Positions 1 through 9,704 of a DNA stretch of 64,000 nucleotides are shown piece by piece. The notes under the pieces are model-generated. The model did not search any database. It was not told the DNA's origin and saw only the letters and a program-made list of their open reading frames with translations. Position 1 is the first letter of the stretch; each line of letters begins with the position of its first letter. A program made the translations under genes and the position numbers. Source of the DNA: Ruegeria sp. SCSIO 43209 (GTDB lineage Bacteria; Pseudomonadota; Alphaproteobacteria; Rhodobacterales; Rhodobacteraceae); NCBI RefSeq assembly GCF_019904295.1, contig NZ_CP065363.1, forward strand, positions 1 to 64,000, read 5' to 3'.

Positions 1-480
1 CACATCTTCAACCAGCGCTAGCAGTCTCGCCTCGGCCTCCGGCTTGGTGTCTCGGTTGACCGGAATGTGGTGAAAAGGCAAACCCTCCTGTTCGGCGACA
101 CGCTGAGCATCCGGATGGTTCGACACAATGCCGACCACCTCCGCGTCGAGCCAGCCGACACGCACCTGGTAAAGAAGGTGCAGCAATGCGTGATCGAAGC
201 GCGACACCATTATGAGAATGCGCGGCTTACGTCCGGTGTGACTCAGGATCATCTCCATCTCGAACCGCGCTTTGATCGGAGCAAGCGCATCGAAGATTCG
301 CCCCTCATCGTCTGCGCTTGCCAGAAACGCCACGCGAAGGAAAAAGCGGTTACTCTGGCGATCCCAGAACTGTGTGGTTTCGACAAGATTAGCGCCCTGC
401 TCCGCAAGCGCAGTGGTGACAGCTGCCACGATCCCCGGCGCCGCAGCGCAGGACAGTTTCAAGATGTACTGCGGCTCTGA
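1..480 (-). CDS. purU: Formyltetrahydrofolate deformylase, 3' end outside window, start unclear
   Basis: The minus-strand reading frame translates as the N-terminal part of PurU: an ACT-like segment beginning near 470 (YILKLSCAAAPGIVAAV), then the start of the formyltransferase-like domain (PRILIMVSRFDHALLHLLYQ). PurU hydrolyses 10-formyl-THF to THF and formate and often sits beside sdaA, folD and sarcosine/glycine genes in Rhodobacterales. The gene runs off the left edge. No ATG or GTG lies in frame upstream. The only in-frame start-like codons are TTG at 540 and 531, inside the end of the sdaA remnant, so the start may be lost or unusual. Family assignment is confident; functionality is not. 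Confidence 0.75.
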
Positions 481-505
481 CTTCGTTCCAGGACCTGACT
501 TGGGT

Positions 506-1117
506 TCAGCACTCGGGCAAGTTGACAGCAAGGCCTCCAAGGCTCGTCTCCTTGTATTTGGTGTTCATGTCTTCGCCGGTCTGCCGCATGGTCTCGATAC
601 AATTATCCAGCGGCATGAAATGCGTGCCATCACCTCGCAGAGCGAGGCTTGCGGCGCTGACGGCCTTGATGGCCCCCAATCCGTTGCGCTCGATGCAGGG
701 CACCTGTACCAGCCCAGCCGCAGGATCACAGGTCATGCCAAGGTGATGTTCCAGCGCGATTTCGGCGGCGTTCTCGATCTGCTCGTTGGTGCCGCCCAAT
801 GCGGCACACAAGCCTGCCGAGGCCATCGCCGATGCGCTACCGACTTCGGCTTGACAGCCACATTCCGCCCCCGAGATCGACGCGCGGTGCTTGATAAGGC
901 CGCCGATGGCAGAAGCGGTCAGAAGGAGTGTCTCGACACCCTGTTCTGTCGCACCGATGCAGTGGTCCCGATAGTAGCGGATGACCGAAGGTACGACGCC
1001 CGCCGCGCCGTTCGTGGGCGATGTAACGACCCGTCCACCGGCGGCGTTTTCCTCATTTACCGCCATTGCGTAGACCGACAACCAGTCGTTGGAGACAATT
1101 GTTTTTGCTTCGCCCAA
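506..1117 (-). pseudogene. sdaA: L-serine ammonia-lyase, C-terminal half only
   Basis: About 200 residues match the C-terminal alpha domain of single-chain bacterial L-serine dehydratase: [20 protein letters not shown], the Cys-containing [12 protein letters not shown] region that ligates the Fe-S cluster, and the typical ending [10 protein letters not shown]. Intact SdaA is about 450-460 residues. Upstream the frame meets a TAG about 11 codons before the TTG listed as a start, and 1150-1600 shows no N-terminal beta domain (no SSSHTxGP motif). I read this as a 5'-truncated remnant left by a rearrangement. purU follows in the same direction, so a glycine/serine one-carbon cluster probably extends to the left. 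Confidence 0.75.
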
Positions 1118-1484
1118 GGTTTGCTCACGTGTCCCTTTGTTGCACCCCTAAATCGGCTGAGCCGCTTCACGATCGGGCGCATCCCATCCAAGTCGTTCCC
1201 CGGACATCATCGCGCGACATGCCATCGTGCCGACACTATCCGGTCATTTTCCTCTGGCTGCAAGAGCTGGACCGGCGTTGAATTGCGGCAGTCGCAAATC
1301 GTCCCCAATCGGCCACCGGCGGGATGACGGATCAGGGCGCAAAAGTCTTGTCATCATCCCTGTTCTTGTGAATGGCTCCTCAAGCTCTCGAGAACCCGGA
1401 GCCTCCGGCAGGGCCGCTTTGGTTCAACTCGCGCACCAAATGCTGCTGCAGGGGCGTTGATGTATGACGGGCATCGCGGTATGA

Positions 1485-1506
1485 TAAATTATTTACTAAA
1501 ACGTTT
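1485..1506. promoter_or_regulatory. LacI-family operator-like sequences upstream of the regulator
   Basis: TAAAT-T-ATTTA (1485-1495) is a perfect inverted repeat. It is followed at once by AAACGTTT (1499-1506), a palindrome with the central CG typical of LacI/GalR-family operators. The sequence TTTACTAAA here recurs at 2961-2969 upstream of the ABC operon. This suggests autoregulation by the downstream LacI-type protein. That it binds here is inference. Confidence 0.45.
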
Positions 1507-1596
1507 CGGGGGATACTTGAGCCATCAAGCATCACCAAAAGCCCGAGAGCGCCGAAGGCGTGGCAGGGTTTTGGTGATTCAAGGCTTTCCCGAAAC
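1503..1596. repeat. Imperfect long inverted repeat (stem-loop) in the leader of the LacI-type gene
   Basis: GTTTCGGG (1503-1510) pairs with CCCGAAAC (1589-1596), CTTGA pairs with TCAAG, and ATCACCAAAA (1531-1540) pairs with TTTTGGTGAT (1569-1578). The left arm carries a roughly 10-nt extra segment. It may be a structured leader or a MITE/REP-like sequence. Confidence 0.5.
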
Positions 1597-1603
1597 ACTC
1601 TAA

Positions 1604-2635
<1,032 letters not shown>

Positions 2636-2638
2636 AAT

Positions 2639-2671
2639 CGGCCCGGAGGCGGCAACGGTCGTTGCCGGGCT
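2639..2671 (+). terminator. Hairpin after the LacI-type gene
   Basis: GGCAAC-GGTC-GTTGCC is nested in outer GCCCGG/GGGC pairing directly after the regulator stop codon. There is no T-tract, so it is only a possible terminator. Confidence 0.3.
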
Positions 2672-3034
2672 CACATCTGTGGCAGCGATGTCTTGGGCGG
2701 TCGCGCAAAGCAAGCTTCATTTGGCTCTACCGAGCATTTGGGCCCCTCATTGAAGCCGAAGCTTGTTGCGGTGGCGGCGCTTGTGCGCACGTAGAGTTTG
2801 CTCAACAGGCTGAGTGGAAGCATGCCGCCCGATTGGCAGCCACCGGGCCAGGTCATTTCAGAACTCGACACAGCAAGCAACAGACTCCATCTCGCGTCGG
2901 CGTTGCTAGAGACTGATACCGCGCAACTGCAGACAGACCGTCTGATTGTTGAAGTAAATTTTTACTAAATTTTTTTCCGAATCGTGCTATGTCCGATCTC
3001 GGGCAGCGTTGTCCGATCTCAAGGAGGAGAGAGA
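2672..3034. other. Intergenic region before the ABC operon
   Basis: No gene recognised. It becomes AT-rich from about 2940 and contains the inverted repeat at 2953-2966. A strong Shine-Dalgarno (AAGGAGGAG, 3021-3029) lies before the binding-protein start. Confidence 0.5.
2953..2966. promoter_or_regulatory. Inverted repeat AGTAAA-TT-TTTACT, candidate regulator site
   Basis: A perfect 6-bp inverted repeat with a 2-nt spacer sits in AT-rich DNA about 70 nt before the binding-protein ATG. It shares TTTACTAAA with the sequence upstream of the LacI-type gene. It is a plausible operator through which that regulator controls the ABC/GH2 operon. Confidence 0.45.
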
Positions 3035-4318
3035 ATGAGACTAAATTCACTGAAATCGACCGGCAGCCTTGGCGCCATGCTCACCGCCGGCGCCCTGAGC
3101 CTTGCTGCCGGAACGGCATCGGCCGAGACCATGCTCACGGTCTGGAGCTGGGATCCGAATTTCAACGGTGACTCGATGCAAAGGGCCATGGCGCGCTATC
3201 AGGCCGAACATCCCGACGTGAGCCTGGTGGTTGCCGATTTCGGCAAGGATGCGCTGGAGCAGAAACTGCAATCGCAGCTTGCCTCGGGCAGCAACCAGGG
3301 CCTGCCGGACATCGTGCTGATCGAGGATTATGCCGCCCAACGATTTCTGCTCACCTTCCCGCAGGCATTCGAACCGGTGGGCGAGCATGTCGACCTGTCC
3401 GGCATGGCGCCCTACAAGGTCGCCTTGGCAACGGTGGACGGGACGGCCTATTCGATGCCCTTCGATTCCGGTGTCACCGGCGTATTCTATCATCGCGCCG
3501 ATCTGGAAGCGGCGGGATTCGCGCAGGATGACCTGGTGGGTATCACCTGGGACAGGTTCATCGAGATCGGCCAGTCGGTGGAGGCCGTGACCGGCAAGGA
3601 TTTCCTGGTTCAGCCGTTCAACCGCACCGACCTGCTCCGGCTCATGCTGCAATCGGCGGGCACCTGGTACACCACGCCGGACGGTGCGGTATCGCTGGGG
3701 GCCGATCCGCGGTTCCGCAAGGTTGTCGAGGAATACATCAAGGTCATGACATCCGGCATTGTGCAGGATGCCGCGGGTTGGACCGAATATGTCGGGGCCT
3801 TCACCTCGCATGACGTGAGCGGCGTCGCCACCGGCGCATGGATCACCGCCGCCATCAAGGCCAACGCCGATCAGGCCGGGGAATGGGCCGTGGCGCCGAT
3901 CCCGCGCATCGACGGTATCGAAGGTGCGGTGCATGCCTCGAACGTCGGCGGTTCCAGCTGGTACGTCATGGCCGAGGGGCCGAACACCGAAGTGGCGCTG
4001 GATTTCCTGAACGATGTCTGGGCCGGCGACAGCGACTTCTACGCCGATATCCTCGCCGACAAGGGCGCGGTCGGTTCGCTGCTGGCGGCGCGTCACACCG
4101 CCGCCTACGACGCGCCGGATCCGTTTTTTGCCGACCAGAAGATCTGGGCCGACTTCGCGGATTGGCTCGGCGTGGTTCCGGAGGTCAATTTCGGCGTTTT
4201 TACCTTCGAGGCGGAAGCGGCCTTCCTCGCCTATGTGCCAGACGTGATCCGCGGCGATGCCGCGCTTGACGACGCGCTCGAAACCTACGAGCGGCGCCTG
4301 ACCCAGGCCATCCGGTAA
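3035..4318 (+). CDS. Sugar ABC transporter, extracellular substrate-binding protein
   Basis: Family 1 (MalE/UgpB-type) solute-binding protein of 427 residues. The start at ATG 3035 is set by AAGGAGGAG just upstream and by the signal peptide that follows: a basic N-terminus, a hydrophobic core (LGAMLTAGALSLAAG) and an AxA cleavage site near residue 30 (TASAE). The mature chain begins TMLTVWSWDPNF, typical of the family. It would capture an oligosaccharide or glycoside in the periplasm for the two permeases encoded next. It is the first gene of an operon with tight spacing through to the ATPase gene. The substrate is not readable from sequence; the GH2 partner suggests a beta-galactoside. Confidence 0.9.
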   Translation: MRLNSLKSTGSLGAMLTAGALSLAAGTASAETMLTVWSWDPNFNGDSMQRAMARYQAEHPDVSLVVADFGKDALEQKLQSQLASGSNQGLPDIVLIEDYAAQRFLLTFPQAFEPVGEHVDLSGMAPYKVALATVDGTAYSMPFDSGVTGVFYHRADLEAAGFAQDDLVGITWDRFIEIGQSVEAVTGKDFLVQPFNRTDLLRLMLQSAGTWYTTPDGAVSLGADPRFRKVVEEYIKVMTSGIVQDAAGWTEYVGAFTSHDVSGVATGAWITAAIKANADQAGEWAVAPIPRIDGIEGAVHASNVGGSSWYVMAEGPNTEVALDFLNDVWAGDSDFYADILADKGAVGSLLAARHTAAYDAPDPFFADQKIWADFADWLGVVPEVNFGVFTFEAEAAFLAYVPDVIRGDAALDDALETYERRLTQAIR

Positions 4319-4388
4319 TCCCGAGACGGGGCGGCGGCCGCGGCGGCTGCCCTGCCTTGGCCGCGGCTGAATCGAAGGAGGTCATGCG

Positions 4389-5252
4389 GTGAAATCTATG
4401 AAATCGAACGGCTGGGCATTCATCATGCCCGCGATGGTCATGATCGGGCTCTTCATGATCTACCCGATCCTGTCCTCCTTGTGGATGAGCTTTCAGACCG
4501 GCAGGGGGATGAATCTGTCCTTCGGCGGCTTCGACAACCTCCTGCGCTTGACGGAGGATCCTGTCTTCCTGCAAGCCCTGCTGAACACCGGCACCTTTCT
4601 GGTGGTGCAGGTGCCGATCATGATCGTTCTGGCTCTGCTCATGGCCACTTTGCTGAACAATCCCGATCTGAAATTTCGCGGCTTGCTGCGAACCGCGATC
4701 TTCCTGCCCTGCGTCACGTCGCTTGTCGCATATGCCATTCTCTTCAAGTCGATGTTCGCACTCGACGGGGTGGTGAACCAGACGCTCATCGGGCTCTACC
4801 TGATCGACCAGCCGATCCCCTGGCTGAGCGATCCGTTCTGGGCCAAGGTTCTTGTCATCATCGGGATCACCTGGCGTTGGACCGGGTATAACATGATCTT
4901 CTACCTTGCGGCCCTGCAGAACATCGACCGCTCGATCTACGAGGCCGCGCGCGTGGACGGGGTGCCACCCAGAGCGGTCTTCTTCCGACTGACCATTCCG
5001 ATGCTGAAACCGGTGATCCTGTTCACCTGCGTCATGTCGACGATCGGCACGCTGCAACTGTTCGACGAGGTGGTGAACCTGACCGAAGGCGGGCCGGGCG
5101 ATGCGACGCTCACGCTGTCCATGTACATCTACAATCTGACCTTCAAGTTCATGCCGAGCTTCGGATACGCCGCGACGGTGTCCTACGTCATCGTGGTTCT
5201 CGTGGCGATCCTCAGCTTCATCCAATTCTACGTTGCGAGGGACCGGAAATGA
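4389..5252 (+). CDS. Sugar ABC transporter permease (MalF/UgpA-type)
   Basis: Hydrophobic inner-membrane protein of 287 residues with about six predicted membrane spans. The EAA loop that docks to the ATPase is visible near residue 180 (YEAARVDGVPPRAVFFRLTI). The start is GTG at 4389, after AAGGAGG at the right distance. The ATG at 4384 is out of frame and stops at once; ATG 4398 is an alternative. It forms the transmembrane channel with the next permease, whose ATG overlaps this stop by 4 nt. Confidence 0.9.
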   Translation: MKSMKSNGWAFIMPAMVMIGLFMIYPILSSLWMSFQTGRGMNLSFGGFDNLLRLTEDPVFLQALLNTGTFLVVQVPIMIVLALLMATLLNNPDLKFRGLLRTAIFLPCVTSLVAYAILFKSMFALDGVVNQTLIGLYLIDQPIPWLSDPFWAKVLVIIGITWRWTGYNMIFYLAALQNIDRSIYEAARVDGVPPRAVFFRLTIPMLKPVILFTCVMSTIGTLQLFDEVVNLTEGGPGDATLTLSMYIYNLTFKFMPSFGYAATVSYVIVVLVAILSFIQFYVARDRK

Positions 5253-6064
5253 GATCGTTCAGAACCCTGGCGACCTATGGCTTCCTCGGAGTCATGGCCT
5301 TCGTCTCCGTCTTCCCCTTCGCCTGGATGATCATCGGTGCCACCAATACGTCCGCCGATATCATCAAGGGCAGAAGCTGGCCGGGATCGGCCCTGGCCGA
5401 GAACCTCTCGACCCTCGTCACCACGAACAATGTCCCGGAGATCCTCTACAATTCCTTCAAGGTCGCGATCATCGGCACGGCCCTGACGCTGCTGGTGGCG
5501 TCGATGGCGGGCTACGGTTTCGAGGTCTTCAAGTCCAGGTTCAAGGACAGGGTATTCGGCGGCCTGCTGCTTCTGATGTCGATCCCCTTCGCCGCGCTGA
5601 TGGTTCCGCTCTTCGTCCTGACCGGCAAGATCGGGCTGATCAACACCCATATCGGCGTCATCCTTCCCTCGGTCGCCGCGCTCTCGCTGTTGTTCATCAT
5701 GTTCTATTTTCGCCAGGCGACCATCGCTTTTCCGAGCGAGCTGCGCGATGCCGCCCGCGTCGACGGGCTGAAAGAATGGCAGATCTTCGCGTTCATCTAC
5801 ATGCCGGTGATGAAATCAACCTATGCCGCCGCGACGATCATCGTGTTCATGGCGCAATGGAACAGCTACCTCTGGCCGTTGATCGTCTTGCAGACCAACG
5901 ACAAGAAAACCATCACGCTCGCCATCTCGTCTCTGGGGACGCAGCAATTGCCCGACTATGGCGCTCTGATGGTCGCGACGATCCTGGCCACCCTGCCCAC
6001 GCTTCTCATCTTCTTCGTCCTCCAGCGCCAATTCGTCCAGGGCATGCTGGGTGCAGTCAAATAG
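5249..6064 (+). CDS. Sugar ABC transporter permease (MalG/UgpE-type)
   Basis: The 271-residue permease has an N-terminal membrane span followed by the binding-protein-dependent transport domain. The EAA-like loop reads LRDAARVDGLKEWQIFAFIY around residues 165-185. Its ATG overlaps the preceding stop (ATGA), so translation is probably coupled. It is the second half of the heterodimeric channel. Nine nucleotides separate it from the GH2 gene, placing hydrolase and importer on one transcript. Confidence 0.9.
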   Translation: MRSFRTLATYGFLGVMAFVSVFPFAWMIIGATNTSADIIKGRSWPGSALAENLSTLVTTNNVPEILYNSFKVAIIGTALTLLVASMAGYGFEVFKSRFKDRVFGGLLLLMSIPFAALMVPLFVLTGKIGLINTHIGVILPSVAALSLLFIMFYFRQATIAFPSELRDAARVDGLKEWQIFAFIYMPVMKSTYAAATIIVFMAQWNSYLWPLIVLQTNDKKTITLAISSLGTQQLPDYGALMVATILATLPTLLIFFVLQRQFVQGMLGAVK

Positions 6065-6073
6065 GAAAGCACG

Positions 6074-8326
6074 ATGCCGCACACAACGAACATCAATACC
6101 GACTGGCAGTTCCACGAGGGCGATGCGCCCGAACTGAGGCAGCAGGCCCGCCGCGGGCGGGCGGTCACTCTGCCCCATAACGCGGTCGATCTGCCCTACA
6201 ACCATGCGGATCAAACGGCCTACCAGCGCCGGTACACCTATCAGAAGCTGATCCGCCCCGATCCCGCCTGGGACGGCCAGGAGGTGACGCTGCGGTTCGA
6301 CGCGGTGATGGCGGATGCCCGGATCTACCTGAACGGCACGGAAATTGCCGCCCACAAGGACGGATATACGCCGATCCACGCCCGGCTGACCGACCGGCTC
6401 CGCCCCGGTGACAACCTGTTGACGGTCGTTCTGGACGGGACGGAAAACCCCGAAATCCCGCCCTTCGGAGGGCAGATCGACTATCTGACCTATGCCGGCA
6501 TCTACCGGGACGCCTGGATCGAGGTCGCGCCGGCCCTCTCGATCGCGGGCGCCAAGGTCGAAACGCCCGATGTCCTGGCGGCGGAAAAAACTGTACATGC
6601 CGTCGTCACGCTGGCCAATGCTTGCGACCAGGAGATCGAGGGGCGGATCACCGCGGAGCTGATCGACCGCGGCGGCAGGACCGTCGCAACCGCCACGGTG
6701 CCGGTGTCCGAGGCCCGGGTTGCCATCGACCTTGCCGGCCTGAAGGACATCGCGCTGTGGGATGTCAAGGACCCCGCGCTCTACACGCTGTCCCTGGTCC
6801 TTGAAACGGCGCATGGCCGGGATGGCTGGTCGACGCAGTTCGGGTTTCGCAGCGTCGATTTCACCACCGACGGCTTCCGGTTGAACGGCAAGCCCCTGAA
6901 AATTCGTGGATTGAACCGGCACCAGTCCTTTCCCCATGTCGGCTATGCGCTGCCCCGCGCCGCCCAGGAGCGCGACGCGGAGATCCTCAGGTACGAGCTC
7001 GGCTGCAATACCGTGCGCAGCTCGCACTATCCGCCGTCGCCCTGGTTTCTCGACCATTGCGATCGCATCGGCTTGCTGGTGCTCGAGGAGATCCCTGGCT
7101 GGCAACACATCGGCGGCAGCGTATGGAAGGCGGAATCGGTGCGCAATGTCGAACGCATGATCCGTCGCGACTGGAACCATCCCTCGGTCATCATGTGGGG
7201 TGTGCGGATCAATGAAAGCCCGGACGATCACGCGTTCTACGCCAAAACAAACCGCGTGGCGCGCGCTCTCGACACCACCCGGCCCACCGGCGGGATCCGC
7301 TGCATCGCCGAAAGCGAGTTTCTGGAAGACGTCTATACGATGAACGACTTCGTCCTGGGGTCGCATGAACTCGGTGGCAACCGCGGCCGGACGCCGTTGC
7401 GGCCGCAACGGGAAGTGACCGGGCTGGGGCACGACGTCCCCTATCTGGTGACGGAATACAACGGCCACATGTTCCCGACCAAGAGCACCGACAACGAATT
7501 GCGCCAGAACGAACATGTCCTGCGCCATCTCGAGGTCATGGACGCGGCCTATGGCGACAGCGCGGTCGCGGGCTGCATCGGATGGTGCGCCTTCGACTAC
7601 AACACACATGCGGATTTCGGCTCGGGCGACGGCATCTGCTATCACGGCGTGATGGACATGTACCGCGAACCGAAATTCGCGGCCTATGCCTATGCCAGCC
7701 AGACGGAGCCGTCGGAACGGGTGGTCATGGAACCGGTGACCCACTACGCCCGGGGCGAACGCAATATCGGCGGGATCTTTCCCCTGATCGTCCTGACCAA
7801 TTGCGACGAGGTCGAGATCCGCTATGCCGGCACCGCGCCGCGGCGGATCAAGCCGGACCGGGAAGCCTTCCCGCATCTGCCGCACCCGCCGGTGATCATC
7901 GATCGCAAACATTTCACCGACGCGGAACTCGGCGAATGGGGCGAACGCTGGGAGACGACCGCGCTGACCGGGTATCTGGACGGCGCTGCGGTTGCGGAGT
8001 GTCTGCTGCCGGCGAGGAAGATCCCCAGCGCGCTGGAGATCGCCCCCGACCGGACCGCCATGGCGCCGAAAGGCGACTGCCTGCGCGTCATGGTCCGCGC
8101 CCTGGATCAGGCCGGGCGGAAACTGCCGTATTTCTCCGAACCGATCGAGGTCGAGGTCTCGGGCGCGGCACGCCGTCTCGGGCCGGCCCTGCTTGCCATG
8201 CAGGGCGGCAGCGTCGGGTTCTGGATCGAATCAAGCGGCCGGGAGGGACCGGTCGAACTTCAGATCACCAGCCAGCGTTTCGGCCGGCAATCGGTCGGGC
8301 TGCTTTCGAAGGAGGATGCGGGATGA
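6074..8326 (+). CDS. Glycoside hydrolase family 2, beta-galactosidase-like
   Basis: A 750-residue GH2 enzyme: N-terminal jelly-roll sugar-binding domain (DWQFHEGD ... [18 protein letters not shown]), an immunoglobulin-like domain, then the TIM barrel from about residue 275. The acid/base Glu381 lies in WGVRINESP and the nucleophile Glu461 in LVTEYNG. There is no signal peptide, so it acts in the cytoplasm on substrate imported by the surrounding ABC system. The usual product would be galactose or a related sugar from a beta-linked glycoside, which fits the downstream galactonate-type pathway. Other GH2 activities (glucuronidase, mannosidase) cannot be excluded. Its stop overlaps the ATPase start by 4 nt. 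Confidence 0.85.
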   Translation: MPHTTNINTDWQFHEGDAPELRQQARRGRAVTLPHNAVDLPYNHADQTAYQRRYTYQKLIRPDPAWDGQEVTLRFDAVMADARIYLNGTEIAAHKDGYTPIHARLTDRLRPGDNLLTVVLDGTENPEIPPFGGQIDYLTYAGIYRDAWIEVAPALSIAGAKVETPDVLAAEKTVHAVVTLANACDQEIEGRITAELIDRGGRTVATATVPVSEARVAIDLAGLKDIALWDVKDPALYTLSLVLETAHGRDGWSTQFGFRSVDFTTDGFRLNGKPLKIRGLNRHQSFPHVGYALPRAAQERDAEILRYELGCNTVRSSHYPPSPWFLDHCDRIGLLVLEEIPGWQHIGGSVWKAESVRNVERMIRRDWNHPSVIMWGVRINESPDDHAFYAKTNRVARALDTTRPTGGIRCIAESEFLEDVYTMNDFVLGSHELGGNRGRTPLRPQREVTGLGHDVPYLVTEYNGHMFPTKSTDNELRQNEHVLRHLEVMDAAYGDSAVAGCIGWCAFDYNTHADFGSGDGICYHGVMDMYREPKFAAYAYASQTEPSERVVMEPVTHYARGERNIGGIFPLIVLTNCDEVEIRYAGTAPRRIKPDREAFPHLPHPPVIIDRKHFTDAELGEWGERWETTALTGYLDGAAVAECLLPARKIPSALEIAPDRTAMAPKGDCLRVMVRALDQAGRKLPYFSEPIEVEVSGAARRLGPALLAMQGGSVGFWIESSGREGPVELQITSQRFGRQSVGLLSKEDAG

Positions 8327-9387
8327 GTGGGCTCAAACTGCGCGGCGTCAAGAAGTCTTTTGGCGTTGCGAATGTGATCAAGGGGATCGATCTCGACATC
8401 GAGCCCGGGGAATTCGTGGTCTTCGTCGGCCCGTCGGGTTGCGGCAAATCCACCTTGCTGCGCCTGATCGCCGGGCTGGAAGACATCAGCGACGGCATGA
8501 TCGAGATCGGAAACAGGCGGGTCGAGAAACTCGATCCGGCGCAACGCGGAATCGCGATGGTCTTCCAGACCTATGCGCTTTACCCGCATCTCACGGTCGC
8601 CGAGAACATGGGTTTCGCGCTCAAGTATTCGGGAACGTCGAAGGCGGAGATCGACAGCCAGGTCAAGGAGGCCGCGCGCATCCTCGAGCTCGATCGGTTG
8701 CTCGACCGCAAGCCCGGCCAGCTGTCGGGCGGCCAGCGCCAGCGGGTGGCGATCGGTCGCGCGATCGTCCGCCATCCCGAGGTCTTCCTGTTCGACGAGC
8801 CGCTGTCCAACCTGGACGCGGAGCTGCGTGTCCAGACCCGGCTCGAGATCGCGGGCCTGCACAAATCACTGGCGTCGACAATGATCTATGTCACCCATGA
8901 CCAGGTCGAGGCGATGACCCTTGCCGACAAGATCGTCGTGCTGCGCGCAGGTCTGGTGGAGCAGGTCGGCAGTCCGCTGGCGCTCTACGACGACCCTGAC
9001 AACGTCTTCGTCGCCGGGTTCATCGGATCCCCGAAGATGAACTTTCTCACCGGCGAGGTCACCGCCGACGGCGTGAAACTGACCGAACACGGCGATCAGG
9101 TCATTCCGCTGCCGCGGCTTGCTGCCTCGCCCGAAGTCGGAACCGGAGTGACGGTCGGCCTGAGGCCGGAGCATTTCGCGGCCGACGGCGACGCCGAACT
9201 GCAGGTCGACGTCGAGATGGTCGAAAACCTTGGCGGCGAGGTTTTCGTCTATGGTCGCAGCAACGGGGGTCCGCTGGTGACGATCAAATCCGACGACCGC
9301 AGCTTTGCACAGGGACAGCGCCGCAGCGCCAGTTTCTCGACGGCGTCGGCGCTCCTGTTTGACGACAACGGAGTTCGTCTTCGATGA
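8323..9387 (+). CDS. Sugar ABC transporter ATPase (MalK/UgpC/MsmK-type)
   Basis: The 354-residue nucleotide-binding subunit shows Walker A (GPSGCGKST), the ABC signature ([14 protein letters not shown]), Walker B ([12 protein letters not shown]), the H-loop (YVTHD), and C-terminal TOBE/regulatory domains (VGLRPEHF). The start at ATG 8323 overlaps the GH2 stop; the open frame continues far upstream, but only this start gives the family N-terminus ([11 protein letters not shown]). It powers the two permeases and is the last gene of this operon. Confidence 0.92.
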   Translation: MSGLKLRGVKKSFGVANVIKGIDLDIEPGEFVVFVGPSGCGKSTLLRLIAGLEDISDGMIEIGNRRVEKLDPAQRGIAMVFQTYALYPHLTVAENMGFALKYSGTSKAEIDSQVKEAARILELDRLLDRKPGQLSGGQRQRVAIGRAIVRHPEVFLFDEPLSNLDAELRVQTRLEIAGLHKSLASTMIYVTHDQVEAMTLADKIVVLRAGLVEQVGSPLALYDDPDNVFVAGFIGSPKMNFLTGEVTADGVKLTEHGDQVIPLPRLAASPEVGTGVTVGLRPEHFAADGDAELQVDVEMVENLGGEVFVYGRSNGGPLVTIKSDDRSFAQGQRRSASFSTASALLFDDNGVRLR

Positions 9388-9704
9388 GATGCGGGGGACT
9401 GGGTCTGCTGCCGGAAAATCGTGAGTTTGGCCCACGCGCAATCGTGTTTTCAACTGCGGCCTGGTTGAATTGAGTGCAACGGACACGTCCGCTTCGGGGT
9501 TCCCGCCGTCGCATGTATCTGCGATCACGCGAAGTGGCATCCGTTTTGCCGCTTCGTCCAGCGATCATCGGAGATTGAAAGCGATAGTTAAGGCAGACGC
9601 GCAAGGTGGCCTCAAAAGCGCTGCCGCATCGCGAGTGGCTAGAAGAGCTTGCAGCCACTTAGCGGATTAACATTTATACCACTTTCGGCACTGGAAACAA
9701 AGAC
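9388..9704. other. Intergenic region between the ABC and dehydratase operons
   Basis: About 317 nt with no recognisable gene. Short open frames on both strands have no family features. A promoter for the downstream five-gene operon should lie here, but no clear -35/-10 pair was found. Confidence 0.4.

Noticed and set aside
5816-7912. 698-codon open frame on the minus strand
   Set aside because: It lies wholly opposite the permease and GH2 genes, has no family motif and shows the composition of a GC-rich antisense frame.
9284-9658. 124-codon minus-strand frame between the ABC and dehydratase operons
   Set aside because: It overlaps the ATPase gene and reads as low-complexity, with no family match I can defend.
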